Position numbers and translations under genes: made by a program. The notes under the pieces are model-generated. The model was not told where the DNA came from. It saw only the letters and a program-made list of their open reading frames with translations, and made no database searches. 64,000 nt of DNA from Trichomonas vaginalis G3. Lineage: Eukaryota > Parabasalia > Trichomonadida > Trichomonadidae. Positions 29,948-40,621 of the stretch are shown here, piece after piece. Positions within the stretch are counted from its first letter, which is position 1; each line of letters starts with the position of its first letter. The stretch covers positions 26,985,896-27,049,895 of the forward strand of contig NC_067206.1 of NCBI RefSeq assembly GCF_026262505.1, in the 5' to 3' direction.

Positions 29948-31990
29948 ATGAGTAATAAGCGAGAAAAAAAACCAAAAGTAAGCGGACCTGTGAAGCCAAG
30001 TGGATGGCCAGTTGAACCTTCACCTGTTACTCTAACTTTAAGCTCTTTAACTTTTCCACAAACAAGTTTAAGAGCAATTGAAGGAAAACCCCCATTCATG
30101 CGATGTCTTTTACATACAAACACAATGGCTGTACATGGTTTACATACTGATTTACCACTTTTGATCGAAAATAATGGCAAAAAAATCATTGTTCATGGTT
30201 GGCCTTCACCAAAATCAGGTGTTTCTGACATAGGTCTCGATGAAACAATTATAAAGTATCTTGACTTACCAAAGGCAGCAAAAATTACGCTTACTCCTAT
30301 AGATGAATTTGTTGATGCTGATAGAGTTGTTCTTGGGAACTGTCCTGATACAATTTGCAAGATCCTTCCATCAGTTTATGATGGTATTGTTGTTACTGAG
30401 GGCTCAACAGTCTTTTTTGGAACTAGACAATTTTCAATTTTATCTGGAGGTCCAGAAACAGCACCTCATTTTAGAGTAACATCTCAAACAGCATTTGTAT
30501 CTTCTGTTGTTTCAGTTACAGCAGTTCCAAAATCATTGCAACCTCAATTTGATGAAATTCAAAAATTTATTACATCCAATCCTCGAAAATCATTCATTTT
30601 ACATGGACCATCTGGTTCAGGAAAGACGGTACTTACATCGGCTATAGTCAATCAAAACACATCTCTCTCATTTGCACTTTTTTCGATTCCATCAATACTT
30701 TCTGGCACATTTGGAGCTGCAGAACGATCACTCCGTGCTGCCAGGAACAGAGATATTATAATTCTCGAGAACATGGAAGTACTTTCTTCAGATGAAGTCT
30801 CAAGAAGATTAATTTCATCAATAGCAACAATTTCCGAGCATACGACCATCATTGCTACCACCACAGATATTGATTCCTTCCCAAGAATACTCAGACAAGG
30901 CGGTCGAATATCCGAAAATATCGAATTACAAGCTCCAAGCGCCACTGAACGCGAAATGATCCTTAAACAGATTCTCGATGATTCCGGAATCAAATACGAT
31001 GACACAGATGTCAAAGCTGCAGCCACAGCAGCAACCGGTTTTGTTGGTGGAGATTTACAAAGATTGTGCAGCGAAGCGATCATTGATTCATACGACCAAT
31101 CATCACTCAGCCTCACGAAAGCACTTTCCAGAGTCAAACCGGCCAGTTTGAGACACATTACTCTAGAAATTCCGACAGTTAAGTGGTCGGACATTGGCGG
31201 TTATGAAGATGTGAAACAGAAACTCAAAGAAAGTGTTACATTGCCTCTAGAGAAACCAGAAGCCTTTACAAGGCTTGGTGTTCGTCCTCCTAGGGGTGTT
31301 CTTTTGTTTGGACCTCCAGGATGCTCGAAGACATTGATGGCAAAAGCCGTTGCAACAGAAAGTCGAATGAATTTCATTGCTGTGAAAGGTCCTGAACTTT
31401 TCTCGAAATTCGTCGGAGAAAGTGAAAAAGCTGTTGCAGGAGTCTTCAAGAAGGCGAGAAGTGCTGCCCCGTCTATTGTGTTCTTTGATGAAATCGATGC
31501 GATGGCCACAAAAAGAGGTTCTGGTTTAGAAAGTGGAAGTAATGTCACTGACAGAGTTTTGACACAACTTTTGACAGAAATGGATGGAGTTTCAACGAAA
31601 TTCGATCAGTCAGTTGTTGTTATTGCTGCCACGAATAGACCTGATCTCTTGGATTCTGCATTGCTAAGACCCGGAAGATTCGACAGACTTGTTTATGTTT
31701 CTCTGCCAAATGAAGATGCGAGAAAAGAAATTTTCAAAGTTCACATCGCAAAAATGAGGTTTTCTACGGATACTGACATTGATGAACTTAGCAAGAGAAC
31801 TGAGGGATACAGTGGCGCAGAGATTGCTGCTGTCTGCAGAGAGTCTGCAATGAACGCATTGAGAGAAGAACCTCCTGCTGACATTGTTGAGAAAAGACAC
31901 ATTGAAAAAGCTTTGGAAACTGTGAAACCAAGAACTCCAAAGTCTTTGCTCGATTTTTATGCTAACTTCGAAGCTCAAAGAAAGTATTAA
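29948..31990 (+). CDS. AFG2: AFG2/SPATA5-type double AAA+ ATPase
   Basis: The protein is 680 aa with a CDC48-like N-domain (about 1-195) and two AAA+ modules. D1 has Walker A GPSGSGKT (220-227), but its Walker B reads ILENME (272-277) instead of the usual hh-DE, so D1 may bind but not hydrolyse ATP. D2 has Walker A GPPGCSKT (455-462); the GCSKT variant is a hallmark of Afg2/SPATA5. D2 also has Walker B FFDEIDA (Asp514, Glu515), and the AATNRPDLLDSALLRPGRFD segment supplies sensor 1 and the arginine fingers. The linker into D2 (VKWSDIGGYEDVKQKL) is also typical. Known Afg2 extracts the shuttling factor Rlp24 from cytoplasmic pre-60S ribosomes. Length is a little under yeast Afg2 (780 aa). Confidence 0.88.
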   Translation: MSNKREKKPKVSGPVKPSGWPVEPSPVTLTLSSLTFPQTSLRAIEGKPPFMRCLLHTNTMAVHGLHTDLPLLIENNGKKIIVHGWPSPKSGVSDIGLDETIIKYLDLPKAAKITLTPIDEFVDADRVVLGNCPDTICKILPSVYDGIVVTEGSTVFFGTRQFSILSGGPETAPHFRVTSQTAFVSSVVSVTAVPKSLQPQFDEIQKFITSNPRKSFILHGPSGSGKTVLTSAIVNQNTSLSFALFSIPSILSGTFGAAERSLRAARNRDIIILENMEVLSSDEVSRRLISSIATISEHTTIIATTTDIDSFPRILRQGGRISENIELQAPSATEREMILKQILDDSGIKYDDTDVKAAATAATGFVGGDLQRLCSEAIIDSYDQSSLSLTKALSRVKPASLRHITLEIPTVKWSDIGGYEDVKQKLKESVTLPLEKPEAFTRLGVRPPRGVLLFGPPGCSKTLMAKAVATESRMNFIAVKGPELFSKFVGESEKAVAGVFKKARSAAPSIVFFDEIDAMATKRGSGLESGSNVTDRVLTQLLTEMDGVSTKFDQSVVVIAATNRPDLLDSALLRPGRFDRLVYVSLPNEDARKEIFKVHIAKMRFSTDTDIDELSKRTEGYSGAEIAAVCRESAMNALREEPPADIVEKRHIEKALETVKPRTPKSLLDFYANFEAQRKY

Positions 31991-32108
31991 CTTATATATG
32001 TATATACTATACTATCATCTTTATTTATTTATATATTAATTTTAAAATAGAGTTATTTTTGTCTTATAATACTTATAATTTTTATTTTTTTAATATGTGT
32101 ATTTTTTT
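31991..32108. other. Spacer after AFG2
   Basis: AT-rich 3' flank leading into the gene-fragment copy at 32109. No other feature seen. Confidence 0.35.
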
Positions 32109-32164
32109 AATTGCTAATTTAGCTTGTTTGGTCAATGGAAGAGCTTTCTATAGTGACAGATGAT
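32109..32164 (-). pseudogene. Short decayed copy of part of the beta-helix gene
   Basis: This stretch matches 36024-36104 inside the beta-helix gene 3.9 kb away, in the same orientation. ATTGCTAATTT then GC is shared; about 22 bases are missing; then TCAATGGAAGAGCTTTCTATAGTGACAGATGA (32 bases) is identical. It is too long to be chance. It may be a remnant of a second copy of the gene or a templated insertion. Confidence 0.75.
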
Positions 32165-32546
32165 TATTATTGTTTTCATCTACAAAATTCCATTAGTAGA
32201 ATTGTTATCTAATCGATTAACTTCAAACTCTACTATGATAAACTTTAGAAATCTTTTTTACTAATTGAAAATTTGGGACCCATCCATTATATATGTTTAT
32301 ACAGCATCTAATAAATCTAAATAATCTGGATTTTGCATCAAGTTATCATAATCAATCATCATGATTAATAAATTATAATTGTGGTTTTCCTACAAGTGTC
32401 ATAAATAAGTAAGAGTACTTTTAGGTAAAGCCATCACAAAAACTCTAATTTAAAGAGAGACTTTTCAAGATACATTGTATGATTTACATAAACGCAATGT
32501 AGTCTAAAATAAATTGTAAAAAAAAATAAAAAAATAAAAAAAAATC
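32165..32546. other. AT-rich region upstream of the ankyrin gene
   Basis: No further match to the beta-helix gene and no ORF seen. The last 40 bases before the ATG are nearly all A. Confidence 0.4.
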
Positions 32547-33587
32547 ATGAGTTCTGACTATGCAAAACCATATTCAGACTTTATAGGAGCATTTGAAAAG
32601 CTTTTTCTAATAAAATCCAATGAATCTGTCGAAGACATGTGCAATATCATCAAAAATGTTTTGATTTCGAAATATCAACTTTCCAAAAGCCAACTCTCAA
32701 CGATCATTTTAAAAGCACTACAATACAATTATGCTTCAAAGGAAAATTATATAAAAATACTCGAGTATTTTTCGGAATTAACACTCCCATTGGAGGGTTC
32801 AATCGAATTTGTTGTTATGCATGATCAAATTGATAAATTTAAAGAATATATTTCTCAAAAAGAACTTAAAAATGATAATTTTTTAGAAATTTATAAAACA
32901 CATGAATTAGAGAGATTCAAGTTATCATTAATTGAAACATGTGCATATTTTGGATCTGCAAACATTTTCTTTTTCTTAATTTCAAACCAAAAGTATGCAA
33001 TATCAAAAAAATGTCTTCAATATGCATTAATTGGTAGAAATACAGACATCATCAGCGAATGTTTAAAGGAAAATCAGATGGACAAAGATTGTCTCAGAGA
33101 CATTATATGTTCGCATAATAACGAAATGCTTGAATTTGTTTTAGAGAAAAATATTTTTACATATAAAGATTTCGATGGAGAAGACATACATTCAACAGCT
33201 ATCTACGAAGATATTATCAAATACCAAAACTTGAAAGCAGTATTTCTACTTTTCGATAGAGAGAGAAATTTCATCGTTCCTTGGTGTGCTGCGTTTCCTC
33301 AAACAATAGATATTCTCAAAAACGAAAAATTTCTTGATAAAATTGATTATAAGAAGAGAAATATTCTACATTATGCATGCATGTCACAAAATTCTGATAT
33401 CTTCAAATTTTTATATTCCTCAACTAACAAAATTGATGCTGATTATCGCGATGTATATGAAATGACTGCTCTTCATTACGCCGCAATGTATAATAATATA
33501 GATGCAACAAGAATTCTTGTTTCATTAGGTGCTGATGTCAATGCTAAACTTATTTTATTTCGTTTTATATCAATCATTGTTATATAA
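32547..33587 (+). CDS. Ankyrin-repeat protein, reading frame lost in a minisatellite
   Basis: The frame is 346 aa. Residues 1-260 form the long helical N-terminal region (DUF3447-like) common in trichomonad ankyrin proteins. Two ankyrin repeats follow (KRNILHYACMSQNSDIFKFL and MTALHYAAMYNNIDATRILV), ending SLGADVNAK. From 33549 the reading frame runs into a 37-bp minisatellite (LILFRFISIIVI) and stops. Downstream, six further ankyrin segments lie embedded in the satellite, and the last (35405-35473) ends in frame with DHGAIK and a TGA, which looks like the ancestral gene end. The ancestral gene therefore probably ran 32547-35473. Whether the truncated product is made is unknown. Confidence 0.72.
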   Translation: MSSDYAKPYSDFIGAFEKLFLIKSNESVEDMCNIIKNVLISKYQLSKSQLSTIILKALQYNYASKENYIKILEYFSELTLPLEGSIEFVVMHDQIDKFKEYISQKELKNDNFLEIYKTHELERFKLSLIETCAYFGSANIFFFLISNQKYAISKKCLQYALIGRNTDIISECLKENQMDKDCLRDIICSHNNEMLEFVLEKNIFTYKDFDGEDIHSTAIYEDIIKYQNLKAVFLLFDRERNFIVPWCAAFPQTIDILKNEKFLDKIDYKKRNILHYACMSQNSDIFKFLYSSTNKIDADYRDVYEMTALHYAAMYNNIDATRILVSLGADVNAKLILFRFISIIVI

Positions 33588-35434
33588 AATTCTCTTTCGT
33601 TTCATATCAATCATTATTCTATGGAATACTCTTTCATTTAATATCAATTATTATTATATTGCATTCTCTTTCATTTCATATCAATTATTATTATATTGCA
33701 TTCTCTATCATTTCATATCAATCATTATTAAATGAAATATATTTTGAAATATTGAAACACCACTTTCCATTGCTATTAAGCAAAATTCGATAGACATGGT
33801 TAGATTCTTAGTTAATCATGGCTCTGATGTCAATGCTAAACTTATTTTATTTCATTTTATATCAATCATTATTCTATGGAATTCTCTTTTATTTCACATC
33901 AATCATTATTCTATGAAATTCTCTTTTATTTCATATCAATCATTATTCTATGGAATACTCTTTCATTTAATATCAATTATTATACCAAATTCTCTATCAT
34001 TTCATATCAATCATTATTAAATGAAATATATTTTGAAATATTGAAACACCACTTTCCATTGCTATTAAGCAAAATTCGATAGACATGGTTAGATTCTTAG
34101 TTAATCATGGCTCTGATGTCAATGCTAAACTTATTTTATTTCATTTTATATCAATCATTATTCTATGGAATTCTCTTTTATTTCACATCAATCATTATTC
34201 TATGAAATTCTCTTTTATTTCATATCAATCATTATTCTATGGAATACTCTTTCATTTAATATCAATTATTATACCAAATTCTCTATCATTTCATATCAAT
34301 CATTATTAAATGAAATATATTTTGAAATATTGAAACACCACTTTCCATTGCTATTAAGCAAAATTCGATAGACATGGTTAGATTCTTAGTTAATCATGGC
34401 TCTGATGTCAATGCTAAACTTATTTTATTTCGTTTTATATCAATCATTAACATATCACATTCCCTTTCATTTCATATCAATCATTATTCTATGGAATTCT
34501 CTTTTATTTGATATCAATCATTAACATATCATGTTCTCTTTCATTTCATATCAATTATTATTATATTGCATTCTCTATCATTTCATATCAATCATTATTA
34601 AATGAAATATATTTTGAAATATTGAAACACCACTTTCCATTGCTATTAAGCAAAATTCGATAGACATGGTTAGATTCTTAGTTAATCATGGCTCTGATGT
34701 CAATGCTAAACTTATTTTATTTCATTTTATATCAATCATTATTCTATGGAATTCTCTTTTATTTCACATCAATCATTAATATATTTAATTCCCTTTCATT
34801 TGATATCAATCATTAATATATAGAATTCTCTTTTATTTCATATCAATCATTATTCTATGAAATTCTCTTTTATTTCATATCAATTATTATTCTATGGAAT
34901 ACTCTTTTATTTCATATCAATCATTATTAAATGAAATATATTTTGAAATATTGAAACACCACTTTCCATTGCTATTAAGCAAAATTCGATAGACATGGTT
35001 AGATTCTTAGTTAATCATGGCTCTGATGTCAATGCTAAACTTAATTTATTTCATTTTATATCAATCATTAATATATTACATTCTCTTTCATTTAATATCA
35101 ATAATTAATATATTTAATTCTCTTTTATATCATATCAGTCATTAATATATTTAATTCCCTTTCATTTGATATCAATCATTAATATATAGAATTTTCTTTT
35201 ATTTCACATCAATCATTAATATATTTAATTCCCTTTCATTTGATATCAATCATTAATATATAGAATTCTCTTTCATTTCATATCAATCATTATTTTATGG
35301 AATACTCTTTCATTTAATATCAATTATTATTATACCAAATTCTCTTTCATTTCATATCAATCATAGTTAAATGAAATATATTTTGAAATATTGAAACACC
35401 ACTTTCCATTGCTATTAAGCAAAATTCGATAGAT
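33549..35434 (+). repeat. Higher-order repeat: 37-bp minisatellite interleaved with ankyrin-repeat modules
   Basis: The basic unit is 37 bases, ATATCAATCATTATTCTATG followed by GAATTCTCTTTTATTTC with small variations, in runs of about four to nine. After each run comes a block ending in an 87-base ankyrin segment that translates as ETPLSIAIKQNSIDMVRFLV then NHGSDVNAK. The ATG inside that segment recurs at 33796, 34085, 34374, 34666 and 34995, and as ATA at 35435, so the higher-order periods are 289, 289, 292, 329 and 440. The two 289-base units beginning at 33796 and 34085 encode identical frames and are recent copies. Because 37 is not a multiple of three, the satellite rotates through all frames and produces several spurious ORFs. 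Confidence 0.9.
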
Positions 35435-35542
35435 ATAGTTAGATTCTTAGTTGATCATGGTGCTATTAAATGATTAATTTCTAATAGTGATAAAAAATAA
35501 AATTTCAGAAAAAAAAATATAATAATATATATTTCAAATGTT

Positions 35543-37822
35543 TTAGATAGGTTGAGCAGGAGTAAACTTGTGGATAAATTCTATCTGAGTTACCTTACCA
35601 GAGAACTCATTTTCTTCGCATCTTCCATAACTCATTCCCGCATAAATAATGCCACCTTTAGTACCCGTTTGGACTTGGTTTGTCAGGCAGTCGACTTTAG
35701 ACTGTCCATCAATAAATATTGCATAGTCATAATCACCGCTGAAAAAGTTTCCTTCAATTGTTCCAGACGAGAACTCTTTAATGTTAATTGCCTTAGTTCT
35801 CTGCAGATTTGCACTTCTAAGTGTTGATGTTTCACCTGCTTTTGCAGCATTCTTCGATCTCTTGACATTCTTAACATTGTTGTATGAGAAAATAATGTTT
35901 GTGTTGTCTTTGATCGTAGAAATAGATCTGCAATCTGAAAACTCGTTATTTTCTATAATAAGTTTAGCACTGTTGGCTCCTTGTAATGCAAAGTTGCCTG
36001 AGTTAGTTATAGTGCATTTTCTAATTGCTAATTTGGCATTATTAGTTGTGATACTTGTCTGATCAATGGAAGAGCTTTCTATAGTGACAGATGACTCATC
36101 AGAAATTTCTACAGTACGAGTTGGCTCCTTCGGATGCTTAGAAATGGCATAAATAATATGAGATTGAGTAATAATGCCATTTTTAACGCCAAGCATGCGG
36201 ATCATGTTCCTACAAATATAGCAGGAATCAATAATGATCATATCTGCACTATCGAAAGTCAAACCGCCGAAAATAAGATATTGGATTTGACGAGTTTTAT
36301 CAAACTTGATTTCTTCGAATGATTTAGGCTCTCCAGCAACTGTATATATTGATTCTAAGAAGGTTGATTCGACAATCTTCGTATCTTTTGGTTGACGAGA
36401 GAAAATGTGATTTCCCATGCATCCTGAGAAGTAGCAAGCGTTAATACTGATAGTACTTCCTGGTTCAGTAAATATGCCATCGCTCTTACCTTTGCAAACT
36501 GCACAGTTTGTTAATTCGATAATTGCGTCTTCTCCGAAGATACAAGCTTCCTTGTGGCCGCTGAACTCGCACATCTGGGCCGTCAGGTTTGATGAGCTTG
36601 CAAGGATTCCTGTTCCATTGCAGTTGCTGCATAAAGTATCTTTTAATCTGAGAACGCAGCCATTTCCTGCTTCAACTCCGTGGCCTCCTGCAGATGAGAT
36701 TACCGATCTTGTCGTAGAAATCATCGAGCGGTCTTCACAGAAGATACATGAGCCTTTGACATCAGATATCCAAGATTCGTTAAGAGTTAACTGGGCGCTG
36801 TAAAGAACTTCGCATCCTGATAACCTGCAATTGCAAATTACGGAACCTGTAACTTCGCCTGAGGCTCCACGAGAAATAATTAAACCAGCTTTGGCGCAAT
36901 TGAATATTCTTATGTTCTTACAGATCATCTGCGACTGGCTATGTAAAAGAATACCTGCGCCTTTTATGTTCGAAAATTCGGTTGTTTCTAAACTGATCGA
37001 GCTGTGTTCACGTAATGAGAAAGCGATATCACGGCAATCTTGTATAAGGCATCTATCGACTTTTGCGCTGGTTGATGAGGCTTCAAAGCAAATACCGGAG
37101 GGATGAGAAAATTTTGAGTGAATAAACCTGACATCTGACTTGAAAAAGTGGTTATTTCCTACTATAGATGAGGAGATAATTGTAACAATCGTACCAGGAG
37201 CGGCATCAATAGCTTTTGTAGTTACGATAGAGCAATTTTGAATTTCGAGAGATGTATTCGGTCCGACATTGATGCATGCTTTCATAGATGATGACTCCAA
37301 GGTGCAATCTTTCATTGCAAATGTACCATCTATGATAGAAACGATATCTAAATCTGATTTAATGGAGAAACCTTTAATTGTTAATAAACCACTCTTAACT
37401 TCTATGTGCTGATTTAGTAATTTCGCTCCTTCACGACCAATTATATGAATTGTCTTGTCAGAGATAATATTATCGGAATAAATACCTTTTTCTACGATGA
37501 TTGTTGTATTATCCTTAGCCATTTGGATAGCCGTGGTAATAGAATTAACTCCATCTAAAGAGCTTTTATCTACAACAATTGTATTCGAAGTTTCGTATTC
37601 TGTTGATGAAATTGTTTCTGGACTTTCTTGGTTGAACTTGAAATTTTCGGCTTTTTCTATCCATTTGAACTCTGGTTTATCTAATGGACGAATACTGTCT
37701 GAATTTTTAGTATCTTTGCTTTTAAGAGCACATATAATTTTATCCAGTGTCTCCATTTCTGTTTGTGTAAGAGGTTGTGGCACTGATTTCAGTTTCAAGT
37801 GCAGAGTTGCTAAATCATCCAT
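35543..37822 (-). CDS. Right-handed parallel beta-helix protein, 759 aa
   Basis: Residues 1-75 are a helical lead (LTQTEMETLDKIICALKSK). From about residue 80 to the end the sequence is built of roughly 22-25-residue rungs with patterns such as xxxIxNCSIxxxxxxAI and GxGIxxxxxSNLTAQxCEF, the signature of parallel beta-helix (PbH1, Beta_helix) proteins such as pectate-lyase-fold and FBXO11-type domains. There is no F-box, signal peptide or membrane segment, so it is probably cytosolic. Catalytic residues of a polysaccharide lyase are not evident; a binding or scaffold role is as likely. Part of the gene is duplicated at 32109-32164. An initiator-like TCATT lies 25 bases upstream. Confidence 0.8.
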   Translation of the reverse strand: MDDLATLHLKLKSVPQPLTQTEMETLDKIICALKSKDTKNSDSIRPLDKPEFKWIEKAENFKFNQESPETISSTEYETSNTIVVDKSSLDGVNSITTAIQMAKDNTTIIVEKGIYSDNIISDKTIHIIGREGAKLLNQHIEVKSGLLTIKGFSIKSDLDIVSIIDGTFAMKDCTLESSSMKACINVGPNTSLEIQNCSIVTTKAIDAAPGTIVTIISSSIVGNNHFFKSDVRFIHSKFSHPSGICFEASSTSAKVDRCLIQDCRDIAFSLREHSSISLETTEFSNIKGAGILLHSQSQMICKNIRIFNCAKAGLIISRGASGEVTGSVICNCRLSGCEVLYSAQLTLNESWISDVKGSCIFCEDRSMISTTRSVISSAGGHGVEAGNGCVLRLKDTLCSNCNGTGILASSSNLTAQMCEFSGHKEACIFGEDAIIELTNCAVCKGKSDGIFTEPGSTISINACYFSGCMGNHIFSRQPKDTKIVESTFLESIYTVAGEPKSFEEIKFDKTRQIQYLIFGGLTFDSADMIIIDSCYICRNMIRMLGVKNGIITQSHIIYAISKHPKEPTRTVEISDESSVTIESSSIDQTSITTNNAKLAIRKCTITNSGNFALQGANSAKLIIENNEFSDCRSISTIKDNTNIIFSYNNVKNVKRSKNAAKAGETSTLRSANLQRTKAINIKEFSSGTIEGNFFSGDYDYAIFIDGQSKVDCLTNQVQTGTKGGIIYAGMSYGRCEENEFSGKVTQIEFIHKFTPAQPI

Positions 37823-38813
37823 ATTGATAAAATTTTTGACAAAAAATGATTCAAAACAGCGTGATAAAAGTTTTGTTTTTTATTTACAATTTTTTGACAT
37901 TTGTAAACGACAATTATTTGACATTTATAAAGTTGATCTCAAGAAAATCTATCTATTGTTGGTAATACTATGTTCTCACTGGCTTTCTACTGTCTCGTTT
38001 GCTATAATGCCATTCTTCAACTGTTTTTACTCATTTTTTATGCATTTATCTCAATTGAACAATATTTATTCCTGATTGATCTTGTTAGAGAGATATTTGG
38101 AATTACTTAAGTTTTATTTCGAGATATAATACGTATTTTTAGAAATATTTGTGTTCTGCTTACTAATTAGCACATTTTTACGAATTCTTAACATCAGCAC
38201 TATCGCTAAAAGTGCATGAGATCGTAGAATTTAAGCTAAATTAAGCGAATAAAAGAAAAATGAAATATAAATTTCTAAATTTTGTGTATATTTGACTTAA
38301 TTCAGTTGACTTTGGACTATCATTGCAACTTATGTGGGCTTGATTTTTCCAAAATTATCAGAATTCAAAAAAAAATATATTGGTAAAACTTCAAAGATTT
38401 ATATTGATTTTTAGTTATTTGAAATTTTTTGGACAATAAGGTTAAAAAATTAAATAAAATTCAAATTTCTAATTTAGTAAAACTTTATTTTACATTTTAA
38501 AACGACACTGGTACTCTATTATTGTAATTCTAAGATATTTATACTATAATTTTCCAAAATACAAAGAAAAATACTGTTATATTATTTTAGTTTTCATACA
38601 AAATGATTTTATTGAAACGAATCATGAAAACATCAATATCAAAACATGAACAAGAGATAAAACTCATGAGTTTTACTTGAATTTCTTAAAATAAAGATAA
38701 TCATACAAGTATAATAGCTTTTAGTACATTCTTTTATTTACAAGTTAGACATATTCTATAAAATCAACTCTTTAAATTCTAAAAAAAAATGAGGAAAGAT
38801 ATTTTAATTTTTT
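37823..38813. other. 1-kb AT-rich intergenic region
   Basis: Apart from the initiator at 37845-37849, I see no gene, RNA or repeat between the beta-helix gene start and the 3' end of the coiled-coil/ankyrin gene. Confidence 0.45.
37845..37849 (-). promoter_or_regulatory. Initiator (Inr), TCATT
   Basis: On the minus strand TCATT has its A at 37847, 25 bases before the ATG at 37822. Confidence 0.4.
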
Positions 38814-40220
38814 CTATTGAGCTCCAGCAGCAGTAAGTAAGTCACGGATCTTAGCGAAGTTCTCACCAGACTCAGCCTTCTCCTTAGCGATGTCAAGTGG
38901 TGTCTTACCGTCGTTATTCTTTTCGTTAACTTTAGCACCATTCTTGATAAGGAATTCGACTGCGAGGACACTTCTCTTCTCAGCTGCGTAGTGGAGAGGT
39001 GTTGTATTGTTGTTTGCCTTGTCATCAACGCTGCATCCCTGGGAAACAAGGAATTCTAAGACTGGAACACTATTAGCGCCAGCAGCTTCGATGATTGTTG
39101 ACCATCCGTTGACGTTCTTGACCTTCAAATCTGCACCTTTCTGGTGAAGGAATTTGAGAACTTCGAGATGTCCCTTCTTTGCAGCAAAGTAAGCGCAGTT
39201 TGCGCCATCCTTGTTCTTAGAATTGACATCGCAGCCAAGCAATGATAAGAATTGAACAGTTTCGAGAAATCCTTCCTGAGATGCAAGTAGAATTGAATCG
39301 AAACCACTCGATTCCTTTCTGTAGTTCTTATCGAATCCTTGTGTAATGAGGTATCTGATGACTTCTGTCTTGCCGTTACCAGCTGCATTGAGTAATGCGT
39401 TGTTTCCGAAGTTGTCAACGACATTCTTGTTGCAGCCACCTTCAATGAGGGACTTGACAAGGCGGACATTGCCGGAGAGGCATGCGCCTAAGAGAGCTGT
39501 GAAATTATTGTTGTTTGCAACTTCGCTGAGGCCGAGTTTGCAGACAGCAGCCATGGATTGGGCATCACCACGCTTGGAAAGGTTGTTAAGATAGGAATAG
39601 GCAGCCTTGAAGTCGTTGGCAGCCATAATCTTAACAATCTCTTCGTATTGGGCGAAGCTTCTGCCGTACTTGATGGATTGGGAAAGAGAACTGTTCAAGT
39701 GCTGAACATTTTCAGCTGTGACGTTCTTGAATTCGGCGGATTGAGCAAGAACAACTTCAAGCTTAGCTAAGTATTCAGCTGGGTTGATACCTTCTGCCTT
39801 CTGGTTGGCAGCAGTCTCTAAGGCATGAACCTTTGTCTGAAGAGCAGCAATTTGCTTCTTGAGATCTTCATTTGATGCTTCGGCTTGTAATAACTTTGTG
39901 TTGAGGCCTTGGATGTGATTGATAAGAGGATCAACTGAGTTAGCCTGAACAACGGAGCTCATTGAATGAAGGAATTCGAAAAAGTGCTTTGAATTGGCAG
40001 GAGATTCTGCACTGAAATCGACATTCATCTTGGTGAACATTTCGTAGCATTGTTGTTGATTGTAACGCTTCATAGCACCTTCAAGGATATATGTTGCTTC
40101 TTTTGTGTTGAGTTTTGTTTCAGCAAGAGCGGAAATAGCTGCCTCAAAGGTTCCGTAAACGCCAAAGAATGTTTCGTTGGCAATTATTTGGTCAACAGTC
40201 TTAGCTGGTTCGCTAGACAT
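38814..40220 (-). CDS. Coiled-coil and ankyrin-repeat protein, 468 aa
   Basis: I place the start at 40220 (MSSEPAKTVDQIIANETFF). The frame is open 15 codons further, but those residues are charged and unlike the body. Residues 1-95 are a helical globular part and 100-145 a coiled coil (LNTKLLQAEASNEDLKKQIA). About 145-230 is helical, and 235-465 holds about seven well-formed ankyrin repeats (TPLHYAAEKRSVLAVEFLI, TPLDIAKEKAESG). Codon use is biased towards C- and G-ending codons (GAG, AAG, TTC), richer in GC than the neighbours, which in trichomonads usually marks strongly expressed genes. This is a different subtype from the DUF3447-like ankyrin genes in this window and looks intact. Confidence 0.82.
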   Translation of the reverse strand: MSSEPAKTVDQIIANETFFGVYGTFEAAISALAETKLNTKEATYILEGAMKRYNQQQCYEMFTKMNVDFSAESPANSKHFFEFLHSMSSVVQANSVDPLINHIQGLNTKLLQAEASNEDLKKQIAALQTKVHALETAANQKAEGINPAEYLAKLEVVLAQSAEFKNVTAENVQHLNSSLSQSIKYGRSFAQYEEIVKIMAANDFKAAYSYLNNLSKRGDAQSMAAVCKLGLSEVANNNNFTALLGACLSGNVRLVKSLIEGGCNKNVVDNFGNNALLNAAGNGKTEVIRYLITQGFDKNYRKESSGFDSILLASQEGFLETVQFLSLLGCDVNSKNKDGANCAYFAAKKGHLEVLKFLHQKGADLKVKNVNGWSTIIEAAGANSVPVLEFLVSQGCSVDDKANNNTTPLHYAAEKRSVLAVEFLIKNGAKVNEKNNDGKTPLDIAKEKAESGENFAKIRDLLTAAGAQ

Positions 40221-40621
40221 AGTTTTACTTGGCCGAACATTATATCTATCGTCATCAATACACAAGTGTTAATTGCTGATAGAATAGAGAAAGGAACTTA
40301 GTGGTAATTACGATTAGCAAGATTTCGCAAAAAAAAATTCTTGTAATGGATAAAAAATTTACTAATTTTTTAAAATACAGTTTGATATCATATATGATCA
40401 ATATACATTTCTTTCAATTTTATGTATACGCCGTGCAATCCTGCTTCATTTCACCTTTGAGGATAAATTTAGATAAATTTCTAGCTTATAATGTATTACT
40501 CACATCTCCGTATTAATATATGTTCTTTTGTGAAACAATTTGTTCCTAATAATGAGTTTCATATACTAAAATACGCTTCAAACAGAATGAATTTATTTAA
40601 TAATATAAACAAACAATATAG
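40221..40621. other. Intergenic region between two minus-strand genes
   Basis: AT-rich, with no further gene seen. Confidence 0.4.

Noticed and set aside
33529-34371. Several 68-74-codon frames (HFISIIILWNSLLFHINHY type)
   Set aside because: They are produced by the 37-bp minisatellite, which is open in all three frames; identical proteins recur with each unit.
33549-35434. Satellite runs as introns of the ankyrin gene
   Set aside because: No trichomonad splice signals (GTATGT start, ACTAAC...CAG end) are seen at the boundaries, and the runs vary in length and number.
33549-35434. CRISPR array
   Set aside because: The repeats are directly adjacent diverged 37-mers without unique spacers, and the genome is eukaryotic.
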